A DNA stretch of 64,000 bases from Emiliania huxleyi CCMP1516 (lineage: Eukaryota; Haptophyta; Isochrysidales; Noelaerhabdaceae), in assembly GCF_000372725.1 (NCBI RefSeq), contig NW_005201202.1, positions 51,335 to 115,334 of the forward strand, in the 5' to 3' direction. This document shows positions 1-10,465 of the stretch, in pieces. How positions within the stretch are numbered: position 1 is the first letter of the stretch; every line of letters begins with the position of its first letter. Under the pieces are notes generated by a model. It was not told where the DNA came from and did not search any database. It saw only the letters and a list, made by a program, of their open reading frames with translations. Both the position numbers and the translations under genes were made by a program.

Positions 1-2098
1 CGCCCCCTCCTCCTCCCCTCCGAAGCCGTAGTCGAGCAGCAGCTCGTCCGCCCCGATGCCGACGCGGTAGCAGAAGGTCACCTCGTCGCCCGCCACCAAA
101 TCCTCGGTGGCGCACAGCGCGACCACTCCGTCGCCCGTGCGCACGATCGGGTCCGCCCCGCCGCCCGCCCCTCCCCGGTGGTTTGCAAGGTCGAGGAGCG
201 GCACAAGCCGCAGCGCCGCGGAGCCGTCCGGCGCGGAGTCGCGGATCGCGCGCGTCCGCACGACTCGCTCGGCCCAGTCCGCCTCCTCGACACTCGCGCC
301 CGCCCGCCGTGCGACCCGCTCCGCCGTCGCCTCGGCCCACGCGCGCTGCGAGCGCGCGGCGGAAGCGAGGGCGGGCGAGGAGAGCGTGGCGAGCTCTTCC
401 TCAGTGCGGTCGCGCAGCAACGGGATGCAAGCCTGCGAGCACAGCGGAGGGGAGTGAGTCGACGCGCCGCGTCGGAGCCACTCAGGCCCCGAGGCGCGCC
501 GGCAGGGTCTCCAAGTACGGCGCAGCGTCGTCCCTCGCCGAGAGCAGCGCAGCCATCAGCCGCTCGTGCCGCGCCACCCCCTCGCCGCCGCCGCCGCCGC
601 CGTCCTCTCCGCCGGCGGAAGAGCCGCCCGCCGCGCTCGCCCACAGCGTGCACTCCTCGGGCACGCCGAGCAGCGGCGTGCCTACGGCGGAGCACGACCC
701 GCTCGCGCCCCTCCCCCCTCCAACGCCTCGTCGGGGGCCGAGGCCTCGCCGGCACGCACAGCCTGCGCCACAAAGAGACCTCGCACTCCGTCCGGCCGGA
801 CGCCGCACCGGAGAGGGCCGATGTGGCCTCCGCGCGAGAGGACGTCGCACGCCAGCCGAGCGACGGCCTGCTCGGGCGCACTCCGCACCATCTCGCACCT
901 GAGGACCGAAAGAGTGAGGATGACCAACTCAATACTTATCGCGGGCGCGCTCCTCCCCCACTCGCGCCTCTTCCCCATCTCCTCGAGCGCCCACCCGTGC
1001 CCCTGCGCGGCGGCGGCGGCGTAGTGCCTCGCCGCCGTCGCCTCGCAGGCAGCCACGCCGTGCCCGTGCTTGTAGGCGCTGCCGAGCGAGTACTGCGCCC
1101 CCGCCAGGCCCTGCGCCGCCGCAGCCTCCCAAAAGGTGTGCGCCGCGCCGTAGTCCGCGCCGCCGCTTACGCCCTCCCCGTTGGCGCGCAGTGTCGCCGC
1201 CCACAGCTGCGCGTGCGGGTGGCCCTGCGCGGCGGCGCGCTCGAAGGAGCGAGCCGCCGCCGCCGCGTCCCGCCGCGCCCCAAACTCGCCCCGGTAGCGA
1301 AAGCCGCCCAGCACGAACTGCGCGGGCGCGCTGCCGGCGGCGGCGGCGCGCTCCACCCACGGGCAGGCGGCCGCGGCGCGCGCGTCCTCCGACTCGGAGA
1401 ACCAGACGACGAGCGAGTAGCGCTCACCTGCGGGCAGGCTCAGGCAAGGCTCAGGTTGGCTCCCGGAGGCTGACGGCGGGCGAGCGCAGCCACTCGCCGC
1501 CGCGCACGTCGACGCCGTGCATGACGTCGTACTGGTGCATGCAGAGGTCGCCCTCGCCGAGCGGGACGAAGCGGCGCGACGACGCGTGCGCCTCTGACTG
1601 CACGTAGAAGCCGCCGGCGTACTCACCCGGTGGCGACAGCGGCAGCACGGCGGTCGCAAAGGCGGAGACGTCAAAGTGCGCAGAGAGGCCGAGCCGCTCG
1701 CCGGGCAGGTAGCGGCGCACGAGCGCGTCGCAGACCACCGCGCCGCCGCAGCCAGTGCGCTCTCGCACGTACGGAAGCACCCTCTCCTCGAGCACGGGCT
1801 GAGCGAGGCGCGTGAGCGGGCCGCGGCCGACGACACGGCCGCTCTCGATGAGCGGAGCGAGGTAGGTGGCAGAGCCGTCCACCGTGTCGCCTTCCGACTC
1901 AAACATGGCCTCGCGCGCTGCCTCGCGCAGCGCGGCGAGGCTTCCCGGCGAGACGAGGCCGTGGAGGACGTGGACGGTGCCATCCTCGCTGGTCGACTCT
2001 GGGAAGGCCGCGCCGCTCGAGGAGGAGTATGCGTGGCGCGAGAGTAGCGGCAGCGAGCGGAGCGGAGGCACGAGGCCGCTGACGGCGAGGAGCAGCAT
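1..2098 (-). CDS. Prolyl-4-hydroxylase-like 2OG-Fe(II) oxygenase / Sel1 repeat / SET-domain protein, 3' end off window
   Basis: Five exons are inferred: 2098-1471, 1427 to about 944, 898-750, 681-488 and 432 to beyond position 1. Exon 1 has a signal-like leader (MLLLAVSGLVPPL) and the oxygenase core: the HFD metal dyad, distal His in MHGVDV, and RYSLVVWF after the first splice. Exon 2 carries three Sel1-type repeats (AQG..AQ, LGSAYKHGHGV). Exons 3-5 carry a SET domain of the Rubisco-methyltransferase/SETD3 type: GVRGLFVAQAV, LLGVPEECTLW, PYLETLP, then LVPLLDLANHR and LLLDYGF. Introns of 43, 68 and 55 nt are GC-AG and keep frame. The 2-to-3 junction is the least certain, so the SET part could be a separate gene starting near 891. 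By family, the oxygenase hydroxylates peptidyl proline and the SET part methylates lysine or histidine; substrates are unknown. A lysine/histidine methyltransferase fused to a hydroxylase would be unusual. Confidence 0.75.
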
Positions 2099-2250
2099 GC
2101 CGTGAGGCTCCGAGCTAGCCAAAGCGATGCTCGCTCGCCACCCAGCACCAGCCGCTCCTCGCTGCTTGGTGTGAATTTGCCCGGATCCTGAACCCTCTGC
2201 CGCTCCCAGCCGCACCCGCCAAGCACCTGCCACCGCCGCCTCCGCCTTCA

Positions 2251-3077
2251 ATCTCAATGTCCCACCCCTCTGCGCGCGGGCCTTCTAGGCCCGCGGGTAG
2301 TCTCCACCCATCCCCAGGGCCTCCAGGGCTCGCACCTCAACCTCTCATAGACCAGCGCAAAGCGCCATAGGACGTATTTTCTTGTCAATAACAAGGTCTG
2401 TGAACTACGAAGTCAAGGTGCCTAGCGCCCTCAAAAGACGAGAGGCAAGCTGGGCAGGGCTCGGCGGCACACGGCGGATGCTGTGCGTCACTGGGCCACA
2501 AATTTGGTTTCGACGGCACCCTGCCTCGACCAAACCTTGCTCAGGGTTCTTGGGTGCAAAGAGCGCGGACACAAGTCACAGGGCCCGCTCGTCCATGCGA
2601 CCGGCAAAGGCCTGGGTCAAAGAGCACAAGGGACAGTACTACGACGCGCTCCATGTCAAGAACGGAATCGTCAAAATTTGTCTCGTCGAAAGGGCGGCAT
2701 CGCGCCGCCAACCAAGAGAATCATCCACAACTTCGCCAAAGAGGTCGGCAGCCCGAGTGCCGTCGACCGCACCGACTACGGCACAGCCTCCGGCAGCGCC
2801 CGGGGCTTCGCCCAGCACCACTCGCAACAGCTCTCGCGCGCCGCCGTCTGTGGTGACGCGCAGAACATCAACAACGCTGCTCGCAACATGCGTGTCGCGC
2901 ACTCATTCATGACCGGTCTCAATGTCCCACCCCCCTGCGCGCGGCCGGGCCTTCTAGGCCCGCGGGTAGTCTCCCCCCATCCCCAGGGCCTCCAGGGCTC
3001 GCACCTCAACCTCTCACAGACCAGCGCATAGCGCCGAAGGAGGTATTTTCTTTTCAATAACAAGGCTGTGAACAGAG
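2251..3077 (+). mobile_element. Fossil retroelement-like ORF tail between direct repeats of about 155 bp
   Basis: Bases 2251-2405 and 2918-3077 are near-identical direct repeats. They enclose a degraded plus-strand ORF tail that reads in pieces, with motifs YYDALHVKNGI and VDRTDYGTA. The same domain layout (HDAIFVKRN, VDRTAYSPK, a HH-x-x-xIS tail) recurs in the fossils at 3.6-4.0 kb and 55.1-55.6 kb, so this looks like another member of one ORF family. It is broken, with several breaks. The family is uncertain: a LINE-like reverse-transcriptase ORF end is my guess. The arrangement fits either terminal repeats or head-to-tail truncated copies. Confidence 0.5.
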
Positions 3078-3555
3078 TTCGCAAATCGAGATCCTCGAGA
3101 GTTCACGCGGAGTAGAGGCTGGGGCTATACCAGACAGAGTTGTCGGTTTTCCGCAATAGAGGAAAAAGAAATCGACGGCGTGATTGCCCGGCGAGGAAAC
3201 ACTCCCGCCTGCTGTGCAAAGAAGAAAGAAGTGCTTGTCTCACTGCGCTCGCCCCAGCACCGACTCTTCACGAAAACCATCGCTTTCGGCGGCAGAATTC
3301 TTACTGAGAGCAAAAAGAAAGTGCGGAGAAAAGCTTTCCTCGCCGAAGAGTCGGCATGCTGCGAGCCTCGGTCCACAGAGGCTCCTCCAGGCTGACTGCG
3401 GCCGCATTGGCGCGGCCAGCGCCGGCCGTGGGCGGCGTGCGGCGCCTGACAGACCGTGAGCCGCGCCCCGGCCCGCCCGCGACGCGCCCGGGAGCCTGCG
3501 GCGGCGCGCGCACAGCGGAGCTTTTCCCCTCAGCTCACCACACCTGTATGTTGTG
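3078..3555. other. Intergenic, no gene recognised
   Basis: No open frame here shows recognisable domain features. Bases 3370-3530 are very GC-rich and 3290-3345 are A-rich. The stretch separates the fossil at 2251-3077 from the one beginning at 3556. Confidence 0.5.
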
Positions 3556-3990
3556 AGAGAGATTTTTAGCAATACCAAACAACTCTAACACTCACACGTA
3601 ATTTGGGGCCTGGAGCCCTGTTCACGCGCGCGCGAGACGTGCAGACAGGGTTGCCAGGTGAGAGCGAATGGCGCGGTTCACGCCTCGCACAACAGAGAGA
3701 GAGATGCGCTCTGCATGGTGGGACATAAAAGAGAGCGAGTACTTGGGCGAGTAGGCCGTGCGGTCAACGCTGCCGCGCGCGACTTTGCGCGCGAGGCGGC
3801 GCAGCTTGAGAACGGCGGTGGGCGAGAAGCCGCCGCCGAACGTCTCGTGGAGCAGCAGGTTGAAGTTGTTGCGCTTGACAAAGATCGCGTCGTGGTAGAA
3901 ACCGCGATGCGCGCCTTGACGTAGCCGTGGCCGGTCTTGTGGGAGAAGGGTTCGCTGGGCTTTTGTTTTGCAAAGGGGGACCGTGAGTTG
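3556..3990 (-). mobile_element. Fossil ORF tail plus 3'-terminal repeat R1
   Basis: Read on the minus strand, bases 3990-3622 encode the C-terminal part of the retroelement-like ORF (TGHGYVKA, HDAIFVKRN, LLLHETFGGGFSPTA, SVDRTAYSPK, then HHAERIS and RAIRSHLATL). The ORF end is followed by a 65-bp tail at 3620-3556 ending TTGCTAAAAATCTCTC. The tail (R1) recurs alone at 5598-5665 and, split by another element, at 40.7/44.7 kb, so it is probably the 3' end of the family. A sister copy lies at 55.1-55.6 kb. The copy is 5'-truncated. A fragment at 3981-4011 is also shared with 35868-35899. Confidence 0.55.
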
Positions 3991-4086
3991 AGGAAATCGG
4001 AGGACGCGACCCACCTCTGTTTGGCCTGCCTGTGTCGCTGCCGCCGCCGCTCGCCGCCTCGACCGCTCGCACAGCCGTTCACATAC

Positions 4087-5490
4087 ATGGACACAGACGA
4101 GGACGCGGCGGCGGCCGCCCGCTCGAGACGGCTCGAGCGTGGCTGCCGCGGCTTTGTGCAGCGGCTCCTGGGCTGGCCGCCGGAGCCAGCATCTGATGGA
4201 GTCCTTGTCACCATTGCCCCCCGCGTCTCCGAGGAGACCGCAGTGATTGCGTCAAACCAGGACCAGCGGAAGCATGGCGGTGCCTCAACGCTCCTTGGGC
4301 GCACCGGTCCTGGTGTGAGCATAGTTCGGATCATTTTGCTCGCGGCGGGACTGGTCGCTCTCGCCCTCGCGCTCTGGAAGACCGCAGCCATTGCTCCATC
4401 GTTAATTCAGGCCAACGGGCTGCCACTCGGACTCGCCCAAACCGGAGCTTACTTCATCGCCTACTTGTGTGAAGCCGTCCTCATTGTTGCGGTGACCCCA
4501 TTCGTGGCGGCGAAGGAGGCTGTGGGGTTTGCTGCTGTCAAGCTCTGGCAGGTGGCAACCGCTTACTTCTCATTCGCTTGGGATGTCATCGCCGCAGTCT
4601 TCTCATTCGCTTGGGATCTCATCGCCGCAGTCTTCACCCTCCTTTCGGACGCCGCCGCCACAGTCTTCTCCTTCACTGAAGAATTTATCCTTGTCCCCAT
4701 GGCCCAATTCCTCCAGCCAGGCGCACAGATTGTCCGGGACAAGGCGGTGACGGTCGCGGAGACTGTCAAGGACGTGGCTGTCTGGCCGTACGAGAACGTC
4801 GTGCAGCCTGCCGGAGAGGCGGTTGTAGGCTGCGTGCAGGACGTGTTTTCCTGGTCGTACCAGCGTGTCTTGCAGCCCATCGGACATGCGATTGGCGCCA
4901 CCGCGACATTCGTGATGGATGCCGTCATTGCCCCGTCACTTAATGCCTTGGCGTGGGCCGTCGCGAAAATGTGGCAAGGATTGTTTTGGATCGGCGACGC
5001 GATCCTCGAGGGCATCTCCCGCATTGTGGTGTACCTCTACGAGCATGCGGTGGTGCCTGTGTCTCACGGCATTCGATTAGTCGGGGCAGAAATCGGAAAT
5101 GGCTTGGGTGCCGCCGCCAGCTGGGTGTGTGGCCACATTTTGGCTCCTGTTGCAAACGCAGTCAGCGCTGCCGCATCAGCCTCCTACCACTATGTGATAG
5201 AGCCTGTTGGTTCAGTGATCGGATGGCTAGTCTCCACCCTAGCCAGCGGCATTGCATCCGCAGGCTCCACCACCTATCGATTCGTCATCGAGCCGGTTGG
5301 CTCAGAGGTGGGCTCGCTCGCCGGCATCGTGAGCAGTGCCACGGCGCGTTCCTGGGCCGCGGTGAGCTACGTGATGGCTCAGACCAGGCCGCACGCGACG
5401 CCCTCGCCACCCCCGCCCCCGCCGTACCCACAGCCGCCGCCACCGCCTCCGCCTCCACTCATCAACGTGTTGCTCGGCGCCGCGTGGTAG
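4087..5490 (+). CDS. Repetitive hydrophobic membrane-associated protein with polyproline tail
   Basis: 467 aa, single exon. I start at the ATG at 4087 rather than 3937, because the upstream codons fall in an older repeat. After a 75-residue polar N-terminus there is a clear membrane span (IILLAAGLVALALALW) and a second (YFIAYLCEAVLIVAV). Then come imperfect modules of about 35-45 residues built on FSFAWDVIAAV, YENVVQPAGEAV, YQRVLQPIGHAI, YEHAVVPVSHGI and YHYVIEPVGSVIGW, so the core is internally repeated. The C-terminus is proline-rich (PSPPPPPPYPQ) and ends INVLLGAAW. I do not recognise the family. The repeated amphipathic V-x-P-V/I-G modules suggest a membrane-surface scaffold, which is inference only. 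Copies of repeat R1 flank the gene on both sides. Confidence 0.7.
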   Translation: MDTDEDAAAAARSRRLERGCRGFVQRLLGWPPEPASDGVLVTIAPRVSEETAVIASNQDQRKHGGASTLLGRTGPGVSIVRIILLAAGLVALALALWKTAAIAPSLIQANGLPLGLAQTGAYFIAYLCEAVLIVAVTPFVAAKEAVGFAAVKLWQVATAYFSFAWDVIAAVFSFAWDLIAAVFTLLSDAAATVFSFTEEFILVPMAQFLQPGAQIVRDKAVTVAETVKDVAVWPYENVVQPAGEAVVGCVQDVFSWSYQRVLQPIGHAIGATATFVMDAVIAPSLNALAWAVAKMWQGLFWIGDAILEGISRIVVYLYEHAVVPVSHGIRLVGAEIGNGLGAAASWVCGHILAPVANAVSAAASASYHYVIEPVGSVIGWLVSTLASGIASAGSTTYRFVIEPVGSEVGSLAGIVSSATARSWAAVSYVMAQTRPHATPSPPPPPPYPQPPPPPPPPLINVLLGAAW

Positions 5491-5597
5491 GAGCGGCGTT
5501 CAGGCGCACCTCGGAGGAAGACTGTGAGGCTTGTCGTTTGCGTGTATCTTTTCCCCACCCAACCTGTGTCAACTTGAACTAATTTATCATCAATCTG

Positions 5598-5665
5598 AGA
5601 GAAATTTTTAGCAATACCAAACAACTCTAACACGCACACATCATTTGGGGCCTGGAGCCCCGGCA
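5598..5665 (-). repeat. Solo copy of repeat R1 (retroelement 3' tail)
   Basis: About 65 bp closely matching 3556-3620, with the core TTTTTAGCAATACCAAACAA followed by TTTGGGGCCTGGAGCCC. No ORF tail is attached, so it is a very short 5'-truncated copy or a solo remnant. Confidence 0.6.
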
Positions 5666-5699
5666 GTTAAATCTTCGTGGAAATCGCTGCCTCCTCACC

Positions 5700-6045
5700 C
5701 TCCGCAGAAGGCCGCCGACGCCGACGCCGCCTCGGCCGCTCGCCCCACCGACCGAAGGCTGCTTGGACTCGATCGCCAAAAACTTCAACCCGGATGTCGA
5801 CGTCAACAACGCCGCCCTCTGCGAGTACAACTTCGCGGGCGGGGAGATCGCGGTGTTCGGCTGCATTACGAATTGCGAGGTGTTCGTCGACCAGAATAGC
5901 GACCTCCTGCTCAACTCGAGCGTCAACGAGCTCGGCTTCCCCACGAGCGGAGCGGCACGAGCAACATCAGCGGCGCCTTCTTTGTCTCGAGATTGGCGCT
6001 GCCGACGAGCGCGTGCGGGTGAAGCCGGCTGCGCTGGGTGACAAT
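5700..6045 (+). pseudogene. Fragment with a GC-x-D-x-x-A-x-NF-NP-D repeat, probably a partial gene copy
   Basis: One frame reads LDSIAKNFNPDVDVNNAALC then EYNFAGGEIAVFGC. This matches the common short Cys-rich repeat GC-[MT]-D-x-x-A-x-NY-[ND]-P-[ND]-A found in secreted proteins of algae and bacteria. Frame is then lost: a second frame resumes with NISGAFFVSRLALPTSACG. No start codon or complete domain is present. It sits between a solo R1 and a TIR element, so I read it as a stranded fragment. Confidence 0.4.
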
Positions 6046-6054
6046 TCCGGCCGC

Positions 6055-6900
6055 TGCAGGATTCGGTACTTCAGCTTGGTATAGTATCATCGTATGCCAG
6101 ATCATACCCCAGGGCTATACCCTGATACCCTCTTGAGAGGACCCGCATTGGGCCCCTAGAGGATAGGCTGAGATACCCTCGTGGGTTACCCTTCACACCG
6201 GACACGACCCCCCTCTTCACACCTCTTCGCGCGCCGCTGCGCGCGCGCCAAGTCAGACAACGCGCTCGAGTGAGCGTCGCGCAGGAGGGAGGTGAGCGCG
6301 CACCACTAAGCAATGCGCTAGGCGAGGAGGGCGCTAATGGCGGCCGTCGTCGCATTTGACGGGCCCGCGGCCGCAGCCGGAGGGTGCGGCTGCAGCCGCG
6401 GGAGGGGCCGCGGCCTGCACGGCTGCGGCCGGGGCCGGCGCCGCGGGGGGCGCGGCGTTAGGCGCCGTGGCGGGCTCCGCTGCGGACTCGGTGTCCCCCG
6501 CCGCCGCCGTGACACGCTGCAGGGTGATATGCACACATGCGGGCGCTGCCCAGGAAATCGTTCTCGAAGTCAACATGGCACCGGCAACATCCGGTGAATT
6601 TCCGAAACAGCTGGCGTTGCCGAAACGAGGAGGCGTGCATTGCGCGCGCAACAGCTGGTGGGCGTGGCGCGCGGGTACGGCGGAAGCGCAAAGAGTTTGA
6701 ATGATACCGGGGCGGACCGTGCGGGAGGGCTCGGTCCTCGGTGAGAGGTGTGAATTGTCGCTTCGCTGCGCGGCCGCCGATGATACCTTGATACCCAGCC
6801 GAGATGGGTCCCCACAGAGGCCTAGAGCATACCTTGATACCCCCTCGAGAAGCATACGATGAATACTATACCAACGCAAGCTGAAGTACCGAATCCTGCA
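6055..6900. mobile_element. Non-autonomous DNA transposon, 846 bp, with terminal inverted repeats
   Basis: Termini 6055-6097 and 6852-6900 are inverted copies beginning TGCAGGATTCGGTACTTCAG and differing by a small indel. The trinucleotide CGC flanks both ends (6052-6054 and 6901-6903), a plausible 3-bp target-site duplication. The interior is very GC-rich with several GATACC-type subrepeats near both ends. I see no transposase-like ORF. Three-base duplications are typical of PIF/Harbinger and CACTA elements, but the termini alone do not assign a superfamily. Confidence 0.7.
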
Positions 6901-8341
6901 CGCTTTCACTTTCCTGGTGGGGGGGGGGACAAGGACGGCAGCGGTGGGGAAGGGGCGGCTGCGACGATGGCGGCGAGGGTGGCGGCGAGGGTGGCGCGCT
7001 GTCGCCCTCTGGTAGCATCAATCAGTGCAAAGGAAAGAGTGGGTTGGTCTGAGTTGTTTTGTTTTGTTTACATAGGAATTCCATGTTGGGATGTTAGAGG
7101 TGGGTTAAGAGGGGATGCGCGCGAACTGCGGGACCGCCGGGACGACGGCGGGCGGGATGGCGGGTGATTGCGACGCGCCGCCACTTTTGGCGACTTGAAT
7201 TCCTAAGCAGGTCTTTCACTTTCTTCTGCAAATCGCAGTTTGGATGGAAGATACAAGGATCAAGGAGACGGAGGAGCAACGAGCGCCCTGGCGTGTCGCG
7301 TGAGCCAAAGACTCCCTCCGTAGACACTGATCACACACACAAGAGTCGTGATTTCTTGTTGGTTTTCTAAAATCTCTCTCTCACACACACGGGTGGGATG
7401 ACAGGGTGGGTTGTCACAACAAGCACGAGAGCGTGCTCGACAGAGCGACAGCGCAGCGCACTGCCGTCCGGCCGAAGGAAGGACGGCAAAGGGACGGCAG
7501 CTAGCTGCGCTGCGCAATAAAACCATTTCTAATGAAGGTACCGGCACCCTCCATTCCACTCGAAACCCCAGGCGTGGGGTTCCAGGTGGCCCGGACTGCG
7601 GCAGAAGACGCCCAATCTTGCTGCGTAAGAAAAAAGAAAGAAAGAAAGAAAACAGACAACTCATGCGAACGACAAGCCGCCACCACACAGGGATTTTAAG
7701 GAGAGGAGTGTGATGCGCTAGCCGTCGCCCACCCTAGGGAGTCTGCCTCTTCCTATCTCTTTTTCGCACAGAGGGCACGCGAGGTACGACCGTGCCCGGC
7801 CGTGCTATTAAAGCGACTCGGCTCTCTAACAGGCTGCAGCCCAGAGCCACACGGAGTCTACGCGCATCGCTTGTGCATAGCCTCGACCAATCTCCTGTTC
7901 ACGGTGCAACCGTGAACAAAGAGCTTCTTCGGCTGACAGAACGGCGGGCTAGGCATTGAGAGCCCAGGAGTTTTAATCGCAGTCTCTCGCCGATTCTCGC
8001 TGCAACCTTCATGCCACCTCGCGGCCGTCCCACTCTCGTCGTTCTCTCCCTTGTCACTTCCTCCTCTGTCGCGTCATTCTCTTCTGCCTCGTCCTGCGCC
8101 GCCGCCGCCTGCCGTTCCCTTGTTCTCTCGGCTTCTTTCGCCTTTCGGCGCAGCTCCGCCCTCCTTGCTGCATATCCTGGCCCCTCGAGTCTATCGAGCT
8201 CCCCTCGCGCAAGGACCACATTTCTGACTCCCACTCCGATCATTGCTGCGTAAGAACTAAAAGAAAGAAAGAATTGGGTTTTCTTTTCTCCCGGCAAGCG
8301 CTTGCCGGGAAGAGGCGTGTGGTCCCTGGCAGTCAGATTCA
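6901..8341. other. Intergenic with a G-tract, a diverged R2 repeat and the fibrillin upstream region
   Basis: A ten-base G tract lies near 6919-6928. A diverged copy of dispersed repeat R2 (an A/G-rich AAAGAAAGAAAG lead-in, then GCCACCACACAGGGATTTTAAGG) lies at about 7625-7705. A T-rich tract with TTTTGTTTTG lies near 7055. Nothing else here looks coding. The minus-strand open frame at 7899-8342 overlaps the start of the plus-strand gene and is not supported. Confidence 0.45.
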
Positions 8342-9311
8342 ATGGTGGTGGCCACTCTCACGCTCGCTGCTGCCGCGCTCGTCGTACCAGCGCCGACGGC
8401 CTCGCACTGTCGCACCGCCGGCCCGCCGCGCCTCGCTCAGCCGGCGATGGTGGCACTCAAGGACGACCTGCTCTCGCTCACGGCCGGTGCGGCGACCACA
8501 GCGCTAGACGACAGGACCCGGGCCCAGGTGAACGAGATCATCCTCGATCTCGAGCGCTCCTCGCCCACGCCGCAGCCCGCGGGCAGCAACCTCCTCAACG
8601 GCGTCTGGACGATCCAGCTGCCCGGGCAGCTCGGCCAGGGCCTGGTGGACTCGCCGACGCGGGAGCTGGCGCTCGCGCTGTACTCGACAGCGTACGCGCC
8701 GGGCACGCTGCTCCAGCTGTTCAACAAGCTGCCTGCGCCTCTCGGCATCACGCTGGGCGAGATCTCCGTCACCATCCGGTCGCCTGACGCCGGGCAGCCC
8801 CGCGCCTCCACCGAGGTGAGCGTGACGCTGCCGCTGGCGGGCGTGCAGCCGCTCAAGTTCTTCAGCAACCTGACGCCGGTGAGCGACACGCGCTTGAAGG
8901 AGGAGGTCATCGAGGCCGAGGTGCTCGGCCGGCGCCAGCTGCTGCCCGGCCCGCTCGCGAGGACGCGCACGCTCTTCGTGACGTGCGCACGCCACCGCAC
9001 CCTCACCCCGCACCCACAGCCTCGTGTCCCTGGCACGCCACCGCACCCTCACCCCGCACCCACAGCCTCGTGTCCCTGGCGTCACCACGGCCTGCCCTTG
9101 GCGCGCCAGGTACCTCGACGAGGACGTGCTAATCACGCGCGACGACTCTGGCGTGGCAGAGGTGCTCGTGCGCAAGCAGGACATGTCGTGGGCGCGCTCC
9201 TCCTCAGAGACGAGCAAGAAGGGCCGCGACGAGGACCTGACCGGCGGCGTCGTGGATGAGGATGCGCCGCCCACCAGCCCCGGTGGCGACGAGCCGTCGG
9301 ACATGGAGTGA
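8342..9311 (+). CDS. Plastid lipid-associated protein / fibrillin (PAP) family
   Basis: Two exons, 8342-8982 and 9110-9311, joined across a 127-nt GT-AG intron so that LFVT continues as YLDEDVLITRDDSGVAEVLV. The product is about 280 aa. A hydrophobic leader (MVVATLTLAAAALVVPAP) fits a signal or bipartite plastid-targeting peptide. The mature part opens LKDDLLSLTAGA and RTQVNEIIL-type helices (RAQVNEIILDLE), followed by LLNGVWTI, the fibrillin signature of a lipocalin-like barrel. YLDEDVLITRDD corresponds to the conserved C-terminal strand. Family members bind lipids or quinones at thylakoids and plastoglobules. The acidic tail after the domain is unique. The intron carries a 46-bp tandem duplication. 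Confidence 0.85.
8988..9079 (+). repeat. 46-bp tandem duplication inside the fibrillin intron
   Basis: Two exact 46-bp units, 8988-9033 and 9034-9079, each containing CACAGCCTCGTGTCCCTGG. Each unit carries a CAG, so it could supply a decoy 3' splice site. Confidence 0.9.
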
Positions 9312-9622
9312 GCCGCCTTCGTACCGTCGGGGCGATGTGTCTTGTGTGGGTGGGTTGTGCGAGGGTGCGCGGGGACGCGCTGACGGCTGTTTACTGAGAC
9401 GTTTTCATTTTCATGCCCCAACACCGGGGCCAAGACGATATATACGTACTCCTCTCTCGCACGCGACGCGCGCGCACACCTGCTAGCTACTACTCCTCCC
9501 TCTCACTGAGACTAAACTGATCATCCGATCAATCACTCTCTGAAAACTATGTGTGTTACTCGTGCATGTGCATGTGCATGTGCACCACGCCAAGCTAAGT
9601 ACGGCCGTGCTCCTAGGAGTGC

Positions 9623-10434
9623 TCAGTACGCCTCCGAGAGCTCAAAGCACAGGTGCCCCTCCGGCAGCCCAGGCGAGACGCCCAGCGCCGCCGCTCGCCG
9701 CAGCAGCGCGCTGCAGTGCATGCTGAGGGTGCGACGCCGCTTGGTCCGCTCCAGCGCGAGCACCGCGACGCGGCCCGCAGCGCTCGAGGCCTCGCGCTCG
9801 GCCGCCACCAGCTGCGCACGACCCGCCCCGCCCTCCTCGCCGCGCTCGTCGCCCTCCGTCCTGTCCCCGCGATCATCCCTCTCCCCGCCCTCTGCCTTTG
9901 GGGCGCCGCGGGAGCGCCACGGCTTTCGAGGGCCGAACAGGCCAAAGTAGCGGCGCGGCGGCAGCGGCTCGGGAGCGGCGGAATCCCCCTCCGTTGCTGG
10001 TTCGGATGCCCGCAGCACCGCCACGGCCCAGCGCTGCTCCCACAACGCGTAGTCCGCCACCGCCGCGTCGAGCTCCGCCGCGTCGGCAGCGTAGAAGCGC
10101 AGGTCCTCCGCCCTCTCGCGCCGCGCCCGCCGCCTCTCCACCGCACTGGCGAGGCTTGGGTCAGCGCGGAGGGCGTCAAAGGCGGCGACCGTCAGAGGCG
10201 ACGCCACGACATCGCTCTGCACGCCGCCATCCGCGTCGGCGGGGTCGGCGTCGGCGGCATCGGCGGCGGCGGAGCGGACAAAGTCGAGGTGCAGCACCCG
10301 CTTCTTGAGAGCCCCGTCGAGCTGCCCCACCTCCTCCTCCGAGAGCTGCTGGAGGAGGTCGCCCAGCGGCGCCCGCCGCGCCGCCACGGCAACGCCGCTC
10401 ATCTCGCCGAGCAGCATCCACAGCCAGTCCGCCT

Positions 10435-10465
<31 letters not shown>

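Noticed and set aside
2251-3077. Calling the flanking direct repeats LTRs
   Set aside because: They are only about 155 bp, the left one is not preceded by recognisable element sequence, and tandem truncated copies explain them equally well.
7899-8342. 147-aa minus-strand open frame with a GRPRGG AT-hook-like motif
   Set aside because: It overlaps the start and probable promoter of the fibrillin gene, shows no domain beyond charge-rich sequence, and could easily be chance in GC-rich DNA.
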